Of a stretch of 64,000 bases of DNA, positions 47,350-59,011 are shown piece by piece. The position numbers were made by a program, and so were the translations under genes. The notes under the pieces are model-generated. The model searched no databases. It was not told the origin of the DNA and saw only the letters and a program-made list of their open reading frames with translations. Numbering within the stretch: the stretch's first letter is position 1; each line of letters starts with the position of its first letter. Source of the stretch: Morella rubra (Eukaryota > Streptophyta > Magnoliopsida > Fagales > Myricaceae). The stretch spans positions 2,355,580-2,419,579 of the forward strand of contig CM025850.1 in assembly GCA_003952965.2 (NCBI GenBank), given 5' to 3'.

Positions 47350-50240
47350 ATCTTGTGCCAAAAGAAAGCCTGCCCAGTGCCCAGGACTATGAGCATAACT
47401 TGAACGAATGGTACTATCGTAGCTGCGGGGCAAAGCCGAGTTTAGGAAAGGAAGAAACGAAAATAAAGCAGGAGGCGGGGAGCAAGGACACTGCCATTCA
47501 CGAGGGGCTGAGTATCAAGGGGTTCAGAATACGGAGATCATGAATGGGCCCCACTGGCGGGAATCTTAGTAACAACTAACAACCTCTACCTCATCTTATT
47601 AAAATAAAAGAAAAAAGAAAATTCTTCTAGAGATGTCTGTAGCTTCAGTCCATGCTCCTACCCCTTTCCCTTCCCCTTTTGCTGTGTTGGTCCCTATCCC
47701 TCTCTCTGTCTCCCCCTATTAATAATTTATGGGTGGAATTCAGGAGACGCCTCTTCCTCTCCACCTTTTCTTGCTCTGTCTGTCATCCCCCAGTTGGTGA
47801 ATCCATCTGGGGTTTTCCTTGCAACCTCTAGAACTGTGGACAATTTCTTCTCAAGTTAGTGCTATTTTCCATCTTATTTCCCAGCCAGTCGTTCTGACCA
47901 ATACAACGCCCCTTTTACTATTGATCGTGAAAATGTTTGGGGTTAAATTGGTTTTGGATAGCTCTTCGAGTTTGGTAGGGTGGCCTGGGTACAGTTCTTG
48001 AATATCCATGTGCAGATGTGCTTATCGTTCTCTTTTTGGGTTTTGGTTTAATTGATGCAGAGAGAGGCCCCAAAGAGGCTGCAGGAGACAACGAATCAGA
48101 GTCTGGTCCAAAGATGTACGTGGAGACTGACTGCCAAGATCCCAACCCGAGGACAGAAGGTGCAGTGGCTGCAGCAATAGCAGAGGGTGGCTTTTCCCAG
48201 ACAGTCCCAAACTCCACCCACAAAAACCACAGCGGTTTTGAAGAAAATCTCAAACTCTCTATGCAGGAGCTCTCTTACCACCACCACCACCACCATCAGA
48301 ATCCCATACATGAAGATGCAGCTGCAGTCACTGCCATGGAGATTGAACTCCAACAGCAGCTGGCATTTAACATGGATAACTCGTACAACACTGCTGATCA
48401 TAACAATAGCCATAGCTTCATGAACAACTCGTACAGCGTCCGTGAGAAGCAAGAGATAGATCATTTCAACCAACATCACCCCCACCAGGATCAGCAGTTG
48501 CAGCAAATAGACAGTCACCAGAGTTTTGATTATTCTTCACAACAAAACTATCCTTACACCCCAGAACCAGACCTCCTGAATCTCTTCCACTTGCCCAGAT
48601 ACTCAGTCTCCCCTTTACTCACCAATTCCTCCATCTCCTTCTCAAACCCGTCCCAGAAGACCGCAAATTATCAGAACGCGCATGGCCTTCTAGAGGACGC
48701 TCCAACTGCGGCGGACAGTGCCTCAGGCGCCTCCTTTCTATATGATCCCCTTTTCCATTTAAACCTACATCCACAGCCTCCTTTGATCAAGGAATATTTC
48801 GAGTCTTTACCGAATGGCTATATGCCGGGCTCGAGGAATGGTTCCTTTTCTTGTCCAGGAGGGGATGAAAGAGAAGGAAGTGGGAGTGTGTACCAAGATG
48901 GGGATCTGAGGCAGTTTGAGAATGGAGTGCTGGAATTCACTAGTGACATGGCGTGTATCGCCAAAAGCAGAGATGGAGAAACCAAAGCCACAGAGCACCA
49001 GAGGAGACAACAGGTGAAGGCATGTACACGGCCTTGGGGAGCCTTGTCCCTAACCCTACCAAGGTATTTGTTTGATTTACTTGATGAATGAGGCACCAAT
49101 TATTTTCTTGCTGAAAAACTTTTATGGTTTTCTTCATGCTTGTTTTTGGGGTGGCACGCGTTCAAATCTCTAAAGCCCGATAAGGCATCTGTGGTGGCCG
49201 ATGCTATAGAATACATCAAAGAGCTTACTAGGAGAGTTAATGAACTCAAGTGGCTGGTTGAGAAAAAGAGATGTGGGAGAGAGACAAGCAAAAGGCCCAA
49301 GACGGAAGACGACGATGCAGTCAATGATGAGGAGAGCTGCAACATGAAGCCCCTGGGTGACACAGACCACTCCTTCAATGGGTCTTTGAGATGCTCATGG
49401 CTTCGGCGGAAATCCAAATACACCGAGGTCGATGTTCGCATCATCCACGACGAGGTGACCATCAAACTTGTTCAGCGGAAGAACAATTGCTTGGTATTTG
49501 TGTCTAAGGCCCTCGACGAGCTTCAGCTGGATCTCCACCATGTTGCTAGCGGCCACATTGGCGATTTCTACAGCTTCTTGATCAATTCCAAGGTGGGTAA
49601 CAGAAAACTCTTGGTTGTTAACTGTCATTATAGTTTCGGGTGGAAAATTTTGCAGCATATGTACTGGAGTGGTTGGTTTTGCGATAGTGGTCATTAATTT
49701 ACGATTTCGGCTTGATTCTGCAGATATGTGAAGGCTCTTCAGTGTATGCGAGCTCTATAGCCGACAAGCTCATTGAGGTTGTGGACAGACAGTGTGCAGC
49801 GGTTCAGCCAACAGCCTATTATAGGGATGGAGAAGATTGTCCTGGGAAGCAAGTGACCCCTTGAGCATTCATTTATGCATACCGAATTTCCAAGATTTGA
49901 TTCTGTGCGAGGGTAATTATTAATTAAGTTAGATGTAATGGCATGCAAGGTATAAGCCATGCATTGAGCTAGTCGCTCCTTTCATATTTGTAGAAATCAT
50001 ATGAAATTTCTGAATATATATATGCTGCTTTAGATTTGGCCTCGTTGAGAAGACCTGCTATATATCAAGTAGTACTACTGAATGTTCAAAACATATAGGC
50101 CTGCAAAACTAGCATTAAAGATATTGCATTTCTGAATAAGAATTTTGAAACTGTATGTGGTAAAGGGAGGCCTATATGTATTTCAAACAGCTTGTGTGCA
50201 TCATGAAGGCCCTTGGATTGGTTGGGTTAATCACAGCTTC
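47350..50240 (+). repeat. Segmental duplication unit A (left bHLH copy and flanks)
   Basis: Collinear with 54787-57715: from TGTGCCAAAAGAAAGCC through promoter, 5' UTR intron, all exons and introns, and about 350 bases of 3' flank ending at GGATTGGTTGGGTTAA. Offset between the copies is about 7.44 kb. Confidence 0.92.
48114..49864 (+). pseudogene. bHLH91-like: bHLH transcription factor of the bHLH10/89/91 type, left copy, frameshifted
   Basis: Exons 48114-49063, 49176-49592, 49724-49864; a 5' UTR intron at about 47855-48060. Exon 1 begins MYVETDCQDPNPRTEGAVAA and has His runs, DLLNLFHLPRY, YDPLFHLNLHPQPPLIKE and GVLEF, all typical of this family, then TEHQRRQQ at the basic region. Exon 1 is 950 bases against 969 in the right copy; the non-triplet length comes from one lost base at about 49016-49020, which shifts frame in helix 1 and stops at the TGA near 49089. 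Exons 2 and 3 stay open (DKASVVADAIEYIKELTRRV, LRCSWLRRKSKYTEVDVRII, ending CPGKQVTP). The basic-region Arg next to the key Glu is His (EHQRR). The family acts in the nucleus of tapetum cells during pollen development (known in Arabidopsis and rice). Could still make a truncated or re-spliced protein. Confidence 0.88.
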
Positions 50241-50886
50241 TGCCCCACATATTGCTTGCTTATCTTTTCTTTATATATACATCTGTCTTTTCATAGCGAG
50301 ACTGTTAATATATTACATCTCTATTATTAACACTGGAGAGAACGCTGTCTATTGTTCAAGATTAGAAACGCGAAAGCATCTGGTGGGATCCCCGAACACG
50401 TTGTATGACTTGAGAATGGGGTTCTTATTTTCAAATAAAATATGATTTTTATAATAAACCATTATACATATAATGAAGTAGGCCATACCGAATTAGAGGA
50501 CATTAATGTTAATATCTAAAAAATTGATATTAAAAATAGTATTCGAAAAGGAACGAAACAAATAAAATAATAATTTTATAAGCATATCAAATGTAATGAC
50601 TCAAGGAAAACACGCGGCTAGTGTGTTTTGACGTCAAAAGGACTAGTTAGTGTTTGCTTTTAAAGCTCCTTGATCATTATCAAGTCCAACTTCAACCTAA
50701 CTTAGGTCTCAACTGTGGGCTTAATTGCTCTCCTTTTCTTTTCTCTTCTCTTCCTCCAAATAGGATTCGTGTTATCACAGCAAATATGCACAAATTTAGT
50801 ATTTAAAAAAAAAACACCAAATTTAGTATTAAAAAAAAAACACGTTGACAAGTTCACAAATGCAATCACAATATGAGTTCCACACA
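49941..50886. repeat. First unit of a tandem duplication 3' of the left bHLH copy
   Basis: Starts CATGCAAGGTATAAGCCATG. The second unit is 50887-51807. Long stretches are identical (first 250 bases and last 400). They differ mainly at a pyrimidine-rich patch (50270-50300 against 51210-51235) and small indels. Confidence 0.95.
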
Positions 50887-51807
50887 TGCAAGGTATAAGC
50901 CATGCATTGAGCTAGTCGCTCCTTTCATATTTGTAGAAATCATATGAAATTTCTGAATATATATATGCTGCTTTAGATTTGGCCTCGTTGAGAAGACCTG
51001 CTATATATCAAGTAGTACTACTGAATGTTCAAAACATATAGGCCTGCAAAACTAGCATTAAAGATATTGCATTTCTGAATAAGAATTTTGAAACTGTATG
51101 TGGTAAAGGGAGGCCTATATGTATTTCAAACAGCTTGTGTGCATCATGAAGGCCCTTGGATTGGTTGGGTTAATCACAGCTTCTGCCCCACATATTTGCT
51201 TGCTTATTTTTCTTTTCTTTTTCTTTTTCAAGCAACTGTTAATATATACATATATTAACACTGGAGAGAGACGGTTCGTTATTGTTCAGAGTTAGAACGC
51301 GAAGATTGGTGGGACCCGAACACGTTGTATGACGTTGGAATGGGGTTTTTATTTTCAAATAAATGAAGATGATTTTTATAATAAACCATTATACATATAA
51401 TGAAGTAGGCCATACCGAATTAGAGGACATTAATGTTAATATCTAAAAAATTGATATTAAAAATAGTATTCGAAAAGGAACGAAACAAATAAAATAATAA
51501 TTTTATAAGCATATCAAATGTAATGACTCAAGGAAAACACGCGGCTAGTGTGTTTTGACGTCAAAAGGACTAGTTAGGGTTGTTTTTAAAGCTCCTTTGA
51601 TCATTATAAAGTCCAATTCAACCTAATAAGGTCTCAATGTGGGACTTAATTGTCTCTTTTCTTTCTCTTCTCCTACTCCAAATAGGATTCGTGTTATCAC
51701 AGCAAATATGCACAAATTTAGTATTTAAAAAAAAAACACCAAATTTAGTATTAAAAAAAAAACACGTTGACAAGTTCACAAATGCAATCACAATATGAGT
51801 TCCACAC
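50887..51807. repeat. Second unit of the tandem duplication
   Basis: Begins directly after the CACA that ends unit one and itself ends in TATGAGTTCCACACA. The start of each unit corresponds to the 3' flank of the bHLH gene, which is also present once after the right copy (57405-57710). Confidence 0.95.
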
Positions 51808-52330
51808 AGATTTGCTAAAATAATTTACCAATTATTTTATAAGACTTTAAAAAACTTTGCAATGAATTAGTGGGCGTGTTTTGGCCAACACTTTTGTAAA
51901 TACCTTAGGAAACTTTTGTTTCAAAAATCCTTTTTAGAGGATATGAAAACTTCATCTTTGTCTTCATTCTCATGAGATCTTTGATGATGCCAAAAGTCAT
52001 TGAGGGCTCGGAGCTGATCAGACCTGAAAGGAATCACTAAAGGGGGTGGCGTCGAATGAGAACCTCCGATACCAAAGTTAAATCTTAGAAAGGTGTTTTA
52101 GTCTAGAGAATTGTTTTAGTCTCCTTCCTTTATATTTCTCAGATTGCTACGTCAACATTTCTACATAATAATCTGAGATTTTATTTGGTGATAATTATAA
52201 TTATTTTCCCACGGTAATTATCTGCCATTAATTATTTACTAATCGGGTTTAAGTGTATGATGAGAACTATTTTCTTTAACCAAAGGAAAAGTTTTCCGTT
52301 AATTTTTTTTCAAGTACTGCATCCTTCTAG
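51808..52330 (-). mobile_element. Possible LTR retrotransposon end
   Basis: On the minus strand TAACTTTGGTATCGGAGGTT then GACGCCACCCCC (52080-52040) resembles the TCGGAGGG...CCCC block near LTR ends of some plant Ty3/gypsy and TRIM elements. A single weak motif, so tentative. Confidence 0.3.
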
Positions 52331-53854
52331 AGACTAACATGGTGTTTATTTGTAAAATTTTGGTGTGTTGGAATTGGTTAAAAAAGTGAAGATAGAAATG
52401 ATTTAAATAAATATTTTTATATTTTTTGTATTAGAGTTAGTAAAAAGTGAAGAGAGAGAGATAATTTTGTATAGTTATTTTATTATGACTAAAATTTTAG
52501 AGTGGCTAAAATTTTAGAAACAGACTCCATGCTATATATGCTTTCCGTAGATTCTTTCACTATTGGTCAAGTGAAAGCATTTTGGTCTTTTGAATGCTTG
52601 AAAAACATAACTATCATAATCTCGTCTTGTCAGCATTCTATTACTATAACGAGAGCTTAGAAATAATACGGACATGTGTCACTACATGTTCATATCGATC
52701 TTGTTTGGATGTCAAAGTAGCTGTCGCCTCAACCATCTGGTTCATCTTTGTACGCTCAGCCATCATGAAAGAATGGCTCTGAAACCAATTTGATATGCTC
52801 TCCTTTGTAAAAAATAAAATTCGATTGTAATTGCAGTTATTTGGCTATTTGGATAATTCTTCTTAATGCTTTTTCATATCATTTTCTTTGAATTCACCAT
52901 TATTTGCACACACCAATCTACTGTTCTCCATTGTATTCTAACAAATGTCAATTATGAGCCGGTTAAAATAATTCTAACAGCTTAACTAACCCAACCCAAG
53001 ACCACGCGCCTTTGCAAGAGATCGGCCTGCTTAGTAATCCTAGCGAATGCTCCTTGCAACAGCCCCGTAACTGCGTAGAAATCCTGCCGACCGTGACACT
53101 TTTTTCCTTTTAAGTTTTTCTTACCGTCCTTTGTTTGCTGATAAAATATTTTACTTATTTTTAGGTATTTCATAAACACTTAAAAATGAGGTTAAAGTGT
53201 AAAAATATTATTATTTTTAAGAAAATAAATTAAGCAAAAATTTTCCTCAAAGAAAATTTTTTTAGGAGAACATCATAGCAAGTCCTATATGGACGAAAAT
53301 CAATAATTTCCCCTTTAAGTTTCAAAAACAATCAATCATCATCTTCCATTTTATTTGGCCATTAAACCACATGTAAAATAATTAAAATGCCCTTCCAAAA
53401 CAAAATTGCTAGAAATATTAAAAATATATAAATGATATACAAATAAAAAATAATGTTTTAAAAATAAAAATATTTTTAATATTTTTAAAATTGTCTAGTC
53501 AATTCACATCAATTTTTGTATGACTTAACAACCAAATAAAAAAAAAGTCAAAATCGAACTTCACAAAGTGAAAGTCGATGAAAATGTTGACTAGAGTTCC
53601 ACAAAAAAGTCGAGACCCAACTACCCGATTGAAACCTACCCGTTCCGACCCGATTAGGGCTTCATGATTAAAATTGGGTTCAGGTTCGGGTTTTGAATCC
53701 TGAAATCGAAAAAACCCGAACCAAGCGGAATATGCTATGATAGGGATTAAAATAAAACAGCCCATGCGTCTTGGCCTAAAAAAAAGTGGTGTGCCCATAA
53801 TGTTTTTGGGCCTAAAAAAATAGTCCTAAAAAAAAAAAAAGCGGGGGAAAAAGT
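52331..53854. other. Intergenic, nothing recognised
   Basis: 52345-52525 has the T/G/A pattern of a small MITE (GTAAAATTTTGGTGTGTTGG, repeated AAAGTGAAGA). 53600-53800 has CGGGTTCAGGTTCGGG-like words seen also at 54200-54300 and in the hAT element. No gene. Confidence 0.4.
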
Positions 53855-54165
53855 TACTTTGAGCTCTCTAACAGCCAATGCAATTTCAAATATATGTCTA
53901 AACTACCAATCTTGATACATTGAGCCTTTAACTTCCAAAATTAATCAAATTGCATTCTAAAATAAAATCTGAGGGTCAAAATGTGCCACGTGTCTCATTC
54001 ATAATACACGTGGCACGAGTTTTTTATTGTTGGATCTTTGTTAAGAGCGCAAATTGATAAAATTTGGTAGTTCATGGTCTCAATGCGTCAAAGGTAGTAG
54101 TTTAGACTCCTCTTTGAAATTATATTGGTAGTTAGAGGGGTCAAATTGATGTTTCCTCCAAAAAA
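53855..54165. repeat. Fold-back MITE (second family)
   Basis: The left arm (GAGCTCTCTAACAGCCAATG, GTCTAAACTACCAATC, TACATTGAG) pairs with the right arm read backwards (GGTAGTTAGAGGGGTCAAAT, GTAGTTTAGACTCC, CTCAATGCG). The centre holds GTGCCACGTGTC...ACACGTGGCAC, a perfect inverted core with G-box words. Confidence 0.8.
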
Positions 54166-55106
54166 ATTCCAAAGCAACCTGAAACTCGAGTCGAACTCGA
54201 TATGCCTGGTCGACTCGGGTTTAAGGGTAATTGGGGTTGAGGTCGAGTTATATATCCCTTGCCCCGATTGATTCAGGTCGTGTTCAGGATGAAATCCGAC
54301 TCAAAACGCTCAGAAGTAATGTTGACGACAAATCCCATACGAGTCTTTGATTGAAGAATTTTTAAAATTTGAAAGATGCATATGATTGTTTTATATCGTC
54401 TATAATTTATGTTTTGATGGGTGTGATTTTTATTTCTTGTAGAGTCTAATTATTTAACCCATAACACATATTAAATTTTTTATACAAATATGTAAATTAT
54501 TGTGTCAACCATCACAAAAATATTTTTAAAAGAATAACCAAATACAGAAAAGGAAATTTTTTCATGAAAATATTTCAATACAGAAAATGTTACATAAAAG
54601 GATAGATTTACAAGCAAACAAATGGACGCTTAGTATGAACTACACGGCCGTCTTTAAATAGATCCCTTAGCTGCTTTGTTCCATTGAAAATTTTAATTGA
54701 TCATAAGAAATATTCATATAATTAACTTAGCATATGTTTACGGTTCCTAGCTACTCCTATGCCTTTCTAAATATTATTGAAAATTTTGTGCCAAAAGAAA
54801 GCCAGGACAATGAATCTATGATTCCTTGAACGAATGGTACTGTCGTAGTTAGAAGGCAAAGCCATGACCAGTTAATTAGGAAAGAAAGAAACAAAAGGCG
54901 GAAAAAGGAGGAGGCGGGGAGCGCGTACACTACGAAAGTATCACGCGGGGCTGAGTATCAAGGAGTTCAGAATACGGAGATCATGAATGGGCCCCACTGA
55001 CGGGAATCTCAGTAGGACAGTAACAACCTTTTAGTTTCAGTCCATACTCTGCCCCTTTCCTTCCCCTTCTGCTGTATTGGTCTCTATCCCCCTGTCTGTC
55101 TCTATC

Positions 55107-55116
55107 TATATATAAT
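55107..55116 (+). promoter_or_regulatory. TATA box of the right bHLH copy
   Basis: TCTATCTATATATAATAATT. The matching position of the left copy (about 47715-47727) reads CCCCCTATTAATAATT, so the box is lost or weakened there. Confidence 0.65.
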
Positions 55117-55554
55117 AATTTATGGGTGGAATTTCGGACACACCTCTTCCTATCCACCTTTTCTTGCTCTGTTTGTCATCCCCCAGTTGGTGAATCCATC
55201 TGGGTTTTACTTGCAACCTCTAGAACTGTTGCAAATTTCTTCTCAAGTGAGTGCTCATTTCTATCTTGATTCCCAGCCAGCTTTTCTGACCAATACAACT
55301 CCCGTTTACTATTGATTATGTATATTTTGGGGTTAAAATGGTTTTGCATAGCTCTTCCAGTGTAGGGTGGCCTGGGTACAGTTCTTAAATAATATCCATA
55401 TGCAGATATGCTTACCGATCGTTCTCTTTTTGGGTTTTTGGGTCTTTGGGTTTTGGGGTTTTGGTTTTTTTTTTTTTGAATGGGTTTTGGTTTAATTGAT
55501 GCAGAAAGAGGCCACCAAGAGGTAGGAGACGCCGAATAAGAGTCTGGTCCAAAG

Positions 55555-57279
55555 ATGTACGTGGAGACTGGCTGCTATGATCCCAACCCGAGGACAGAAG
55601 GTGCAGTGGCTGCATCAGTAGCAGAGAGTGGCTTTTCCCAGACAGTCCCAAGCTCCAGCCACAACGGTTTTGGAGAAAATCTCAGACTCTCTATGGAGGA
55701 GCTCTCATACCACCACCACCACCATGAGAACACAAACCAGCCTCCCATACATGAAGATGCAGCTGCTGGTGTTGCTGCAGCAACTGCCATGGAGATTGAA
55801 CTCCAACAGCAGCTGGCATTTAACATGGATAGCTCGTACAACACTGCTGATCATAACAATAACCATAGCTTGAACAACTCGTGCAGCGTCCATGAGATGC
55901 AAGAGATAGATCATTTCAACCATCTTCACCCCCACCAGGATCAGCAGTTGCAGCAAATAGACAGTCACAATGGTCACCAGAGTTTTGATTATTCTTCACT
56001 ACAAAACAGTCCTTACACCCCGGCACCAGACCTCCTGAATCTCTTCCACTTGCCCAGATACTCAGCCTCCCCTTCGCTCACAAATTCCTCCAGCTCCTTC
56101 TCAAACCCGTCCCAGAAGACTGCAAATTTGCAGAACCCGCATGCCCTTCTAGGGGACGCTCCAACTGCGGCGGACAGCGCCTCGGGCGCATCCATTTTAT
56201 ATGACCCCCTTTTCCATTTAAACCTACATCCACAGCCTCCGTTGATCAAGGAATTGTTCGAGTCTTTACCGGATGGCTACATGCCGGGCTCATGGAACGG
56301 TTCCTTATTTTGTCCAGCAGGGGATGAAAGAGAAGGGAGTGGGAGTGTGTACCAAGATGGGGATCTGAAGCAGTTTGAGAATGGAGTGCTGGAATTCACT
56401 GGTGACATGGCGTGTATCGCAAAAAGCAGAGATGGAGAAACCAAAGCCACAGAGCGCCAGAGGAGACAGCAGTTGAACGGCATGTTCAAGGCGTTGGGGA
56501 GTCTCGTCCCTAACCCTACCAAGGTATTTGTTTGATTTACTTGATGAATAGCCTATTATTTCTTTGCTGACAAATTTTATGGTTTGCTTTATGCTTGTCT
56601 TTGGGGTCGTTCGCGTCCAAATCTCTAAAGCCCGATAAGGCATCTGTGGTGGCCGATGCTATAGAATACATCAAAGAGCTTACTAGGACAGTTAATGAAC
56701 TCAAGTTGCTGGTTGAGAAAAAGAGATGTGGGAGAGAGACAAGAAAGAGGCCCAGGATGGAAGCCGACGATGCAGTCAATGATGTGGAGAGCTGCAACAT
56801 GAAGCGCCTGGGTGACACCGATCACTCCTTCAATGGCTCTTTGAGGTGCTCATGGCTTCAGCGGAAATCCAAAGACACCGAGGTCGATGTTCGCATCATC
56901 CACGACGAGGTGACCATCAAATTGGTTCAGCGGAAAAACAATTTCTTGGTGTATGTTTCTAAGGCCCTCGACGAGCTTCAGCTGGATCTCCACCATGTTG
57001 CTGGTGGCCACATTGGTGATTTCTACAGCTTCTTGATCAATTCCAAGGTGGGTAAAAGTAAACTCTTGGTCGTCAACTGTCACTCTATTTTCGGTTGTAA
57101 AATTTGCAGCATATGTATATGTATTGGAGTGGTTGGTTTTGCGATAGTGGACATTAATTTACGGTTTTGGCTTGATTCGGCAGATATGTGAAGGCTCTTC
57201 GGTGTATGCGAGCTCTATAGCCGACAAGCTCATTGAGGTTGTGGACAGACAGTGTGCGGCGGTTCCATTAACAGGCTAG
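55555..57279 (+). CDS. bHLH91-like: bHLH transcription factor of the bHLH10/89/91 (tapetum) type, intact
   Basis: Exons 55555-56523, 56631-57047 and 57184-57279 give 493 residues with all splice sites GT-AG and all introns phase 0. A 5' UTR intron spans about 55247-55504. Start MYVETGCYDPNPRTEGAVAA matches the family's conserved MY..... start. Domains: His-rich and Gln-rich N-terminus; DLLNLFHLPRY and YDPLFHLNLHPQPPLIKE (conserved in Arabidopsis bHLH10/89/91); bHLH at about 299-348 (TERQRRQQLNGMFKALGSLV, then DKASVVADAIEYIKELTRTV); the family block LVEKKRCGRE; SLRCSWLQRKSKDTEVDVRI followed by an ACT-like dimerisation domain (about 406-490) with LDELQLDLHHVAGG and a conserved IADKLIEVVD end. 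Nuclear regulator of tapetum and pollen wall genes in known relatives, acting as heterodimers with another bHLH. Which of the three orthologues cannot be told. Confidence 0.95.
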
Positions 57280-57493
57280 CTATTAGGGATGGAGAATATT
57301 GTCATGATGGGAAGCAAGTTACCCCTTGAGCATGCAGTTATGTTCACTGAATTTCCATAATTTGATTATGTGCGAGGGTAATTATTAATTAAGTTAGATG
57401 TAATGGCATGCACGGTAAGCCATGCATTGAGCTAGTCGTTCCTTTCATATTTTTAGAAATCATATGAAATTTCTGAACACTGGTTATTTATAG

Positions 57494-57519
57494 TTATATA
57501 TATATATATATATATATAT
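57494..57519. repeat. TA microsatellite followed by GTGTGCGCGCGC
   Basis: An alternating purine-pyrimidine stretch of about 45 bases in the 3' flank of the right bHLH gene. Unit A lacks it. Confidence 0.9.
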
Positions 57520-57849
57520 TGTGTGCGCGCGCAGCTTTAGATTTGGCTTAATGGAGAAGACTTGCTATCAAGTATCAGTACTCCTGAATCTTATATATAT
57601 ATATGCCTGCAATACTAGCTAGCAAAGAGGCATTTCCGAATAAGAATTTTGTTCAAACAGCTTGTGTGCATGGAGTCACTTGGATTGGTTGGGTTAACTT
57701 GTTTGTCCACACATGATGAACCGAGTATATAAGGTCGGGAGTACTCTTTAATTTCTTCTTTTTCATAAAAGCTATGAGAAAACTGCTTGTCTTCCTCGCC
57801 AGACGTTATAAGTACACGTGCTTCTGAACATTTGCTACGTGAGTGTGGT

Positions 57850-59003
57850 TAAGGCTGTTCAACCCCAGTGTAGGTGCTAATTTTGGACAAAATCGGTACC
57901 TACATCGGATAGGCCGGTTTTCAAATATTGACCACCTATACTTACACCGTTAAAGGTAAAAATCGACCCTTAGCGATGACGGTTTTAACGGTGGCAGTTC
58001 TCGGTTAACCTATATTTATATTGGACTATTTTTTTAGCATTTTATGCACTTAGCCTGACTATATATCATAATGTATACCAGAGTAAAAGCCTCTTGCTCA
58101 ACTCTTTGCAATAGAACGTTGACAGGTTCCAAAATAAGACCTGCGAAATGTATAGACCTCCAACTATTAACTGGTATGAAACTAAAATTGCTCCAAAAAA
58201 TCTGAAGGTTACTGTGAATATGGGCGTAATGCTAGTGCTGTGGCGTTTTAGGTTTATTGTGTCTGTCAAATAAAAAATTATAAAAATATCTAAGCATTTT
58301 TTCTCCTCCACTCAAGTTAGACAATGGAATCCACAAGTTCCAAGTTTCAAAGTTAATTAATCATAATTCTATCCTAATCTTCCTAGTCACCAAAAAGTCA
58401 CTGCCCAGTCCTCGCCCACACCCAGACACTACCTTCCATGTCACTCTTAGACAATATCGAACAGAGTCACAAACTTCCCACCGACAGAGCAACGGTCAAA
58501 TATTTCGTCTGCAGTTTAGCCTGATCCAACCGCAAAAAAAAAACTCAAAAGGCAGAATTTGGAAAGCTTTGGGCCCAAGGGTCTTGTCCACTACGTTCTT
58601 CTTCAGTTCAGAATCACAGTCCGATAGCCTAAAGATCGAGAAGCAAACAGAATGTCAAACTAATTTCCCTCGAGATGTTCTGGTACCCATTTTCGAAGCT
58701 TTCACTGGGAGACACTATATTTGCAAGAAAGGCTGTCGAAGACTTGAAGAAAATGAAATTGAGGCAGGGGGTTGCGATTGTGAAAACTAAATTGAAGGCG
58801 AGGAGAGGAGGGGTATTAAACGTTAATATAATTCTTTTTTTAAAAAAAACCCGGTTTACCAGTACTTGAGAATTGGTAAATCTACCGGGATTTCCAAGTT
58901 TTAAGCCACCGGCACTAGCACCGGTTAGCACGGGTACTGGGAACTCAGTACCGATTCCGGTGTCGGTACCACCAGATTTAACCGGTGGCTTTGAACACCC
59001 CTA
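57850..59003. mobile_element. Non-autonomous hAT element (1154 bp) with a possible captured coding scrap
   Basis: Ends are TAAGGCTGTTCAA and, inverted, TAGGGGTGTTCAAAG, flanked by 8-base sites AGTGTGGT (57842-57849) and TATGTGGT (59004-59011) that match at six positions. Both ends carry ACCGGT/GGTACC words. The interior 58560-58850 has an exon-like frame (PRDVLVPIFEAFTGRHYI, then in another frame AVEDLKKMKLRQGVAIVKTK) that looks coding but is unknown to me. Confidence 0.72.
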
Positions 59004-59011
59004 TATGTGGT

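Larger units (their letters stand above)
54787..57715 (+). repeat. Segmental duplication unit B (right bHLH copy and flanks)
   Basis: Partner of 47350-50240. 54170-54786 to its left is unrelated to the left flank of unit A and holds no gene. Confidence 0.92.

Noticed and set aside
47355..47543. 62-codon frame upstream of the left bHLH gene
   Set aside because: The aligned segment upstream of the right copy does not keep the frame, so it is not under coding constraint.
48022..48518. Minus-strand and alternate-frame ORFs over the bHLH exons
   Set aside because: They are shadows of the bHLH coding sequence; the same shadows appear at 55412-56643.
50145..50445. Open frames in the duplicated 3' flank
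   Set aside because: The second tandem unit breaks them by small indels, and they lie in UTR/flank DNA.
52030..52110. TGGTATCGGAGGTT as a second copia primer site
   Set aside because: No LTR of the copia family lies beside it; the motif better fits a gypsy/TRIM-like LTR end, kept only as a weak feature.
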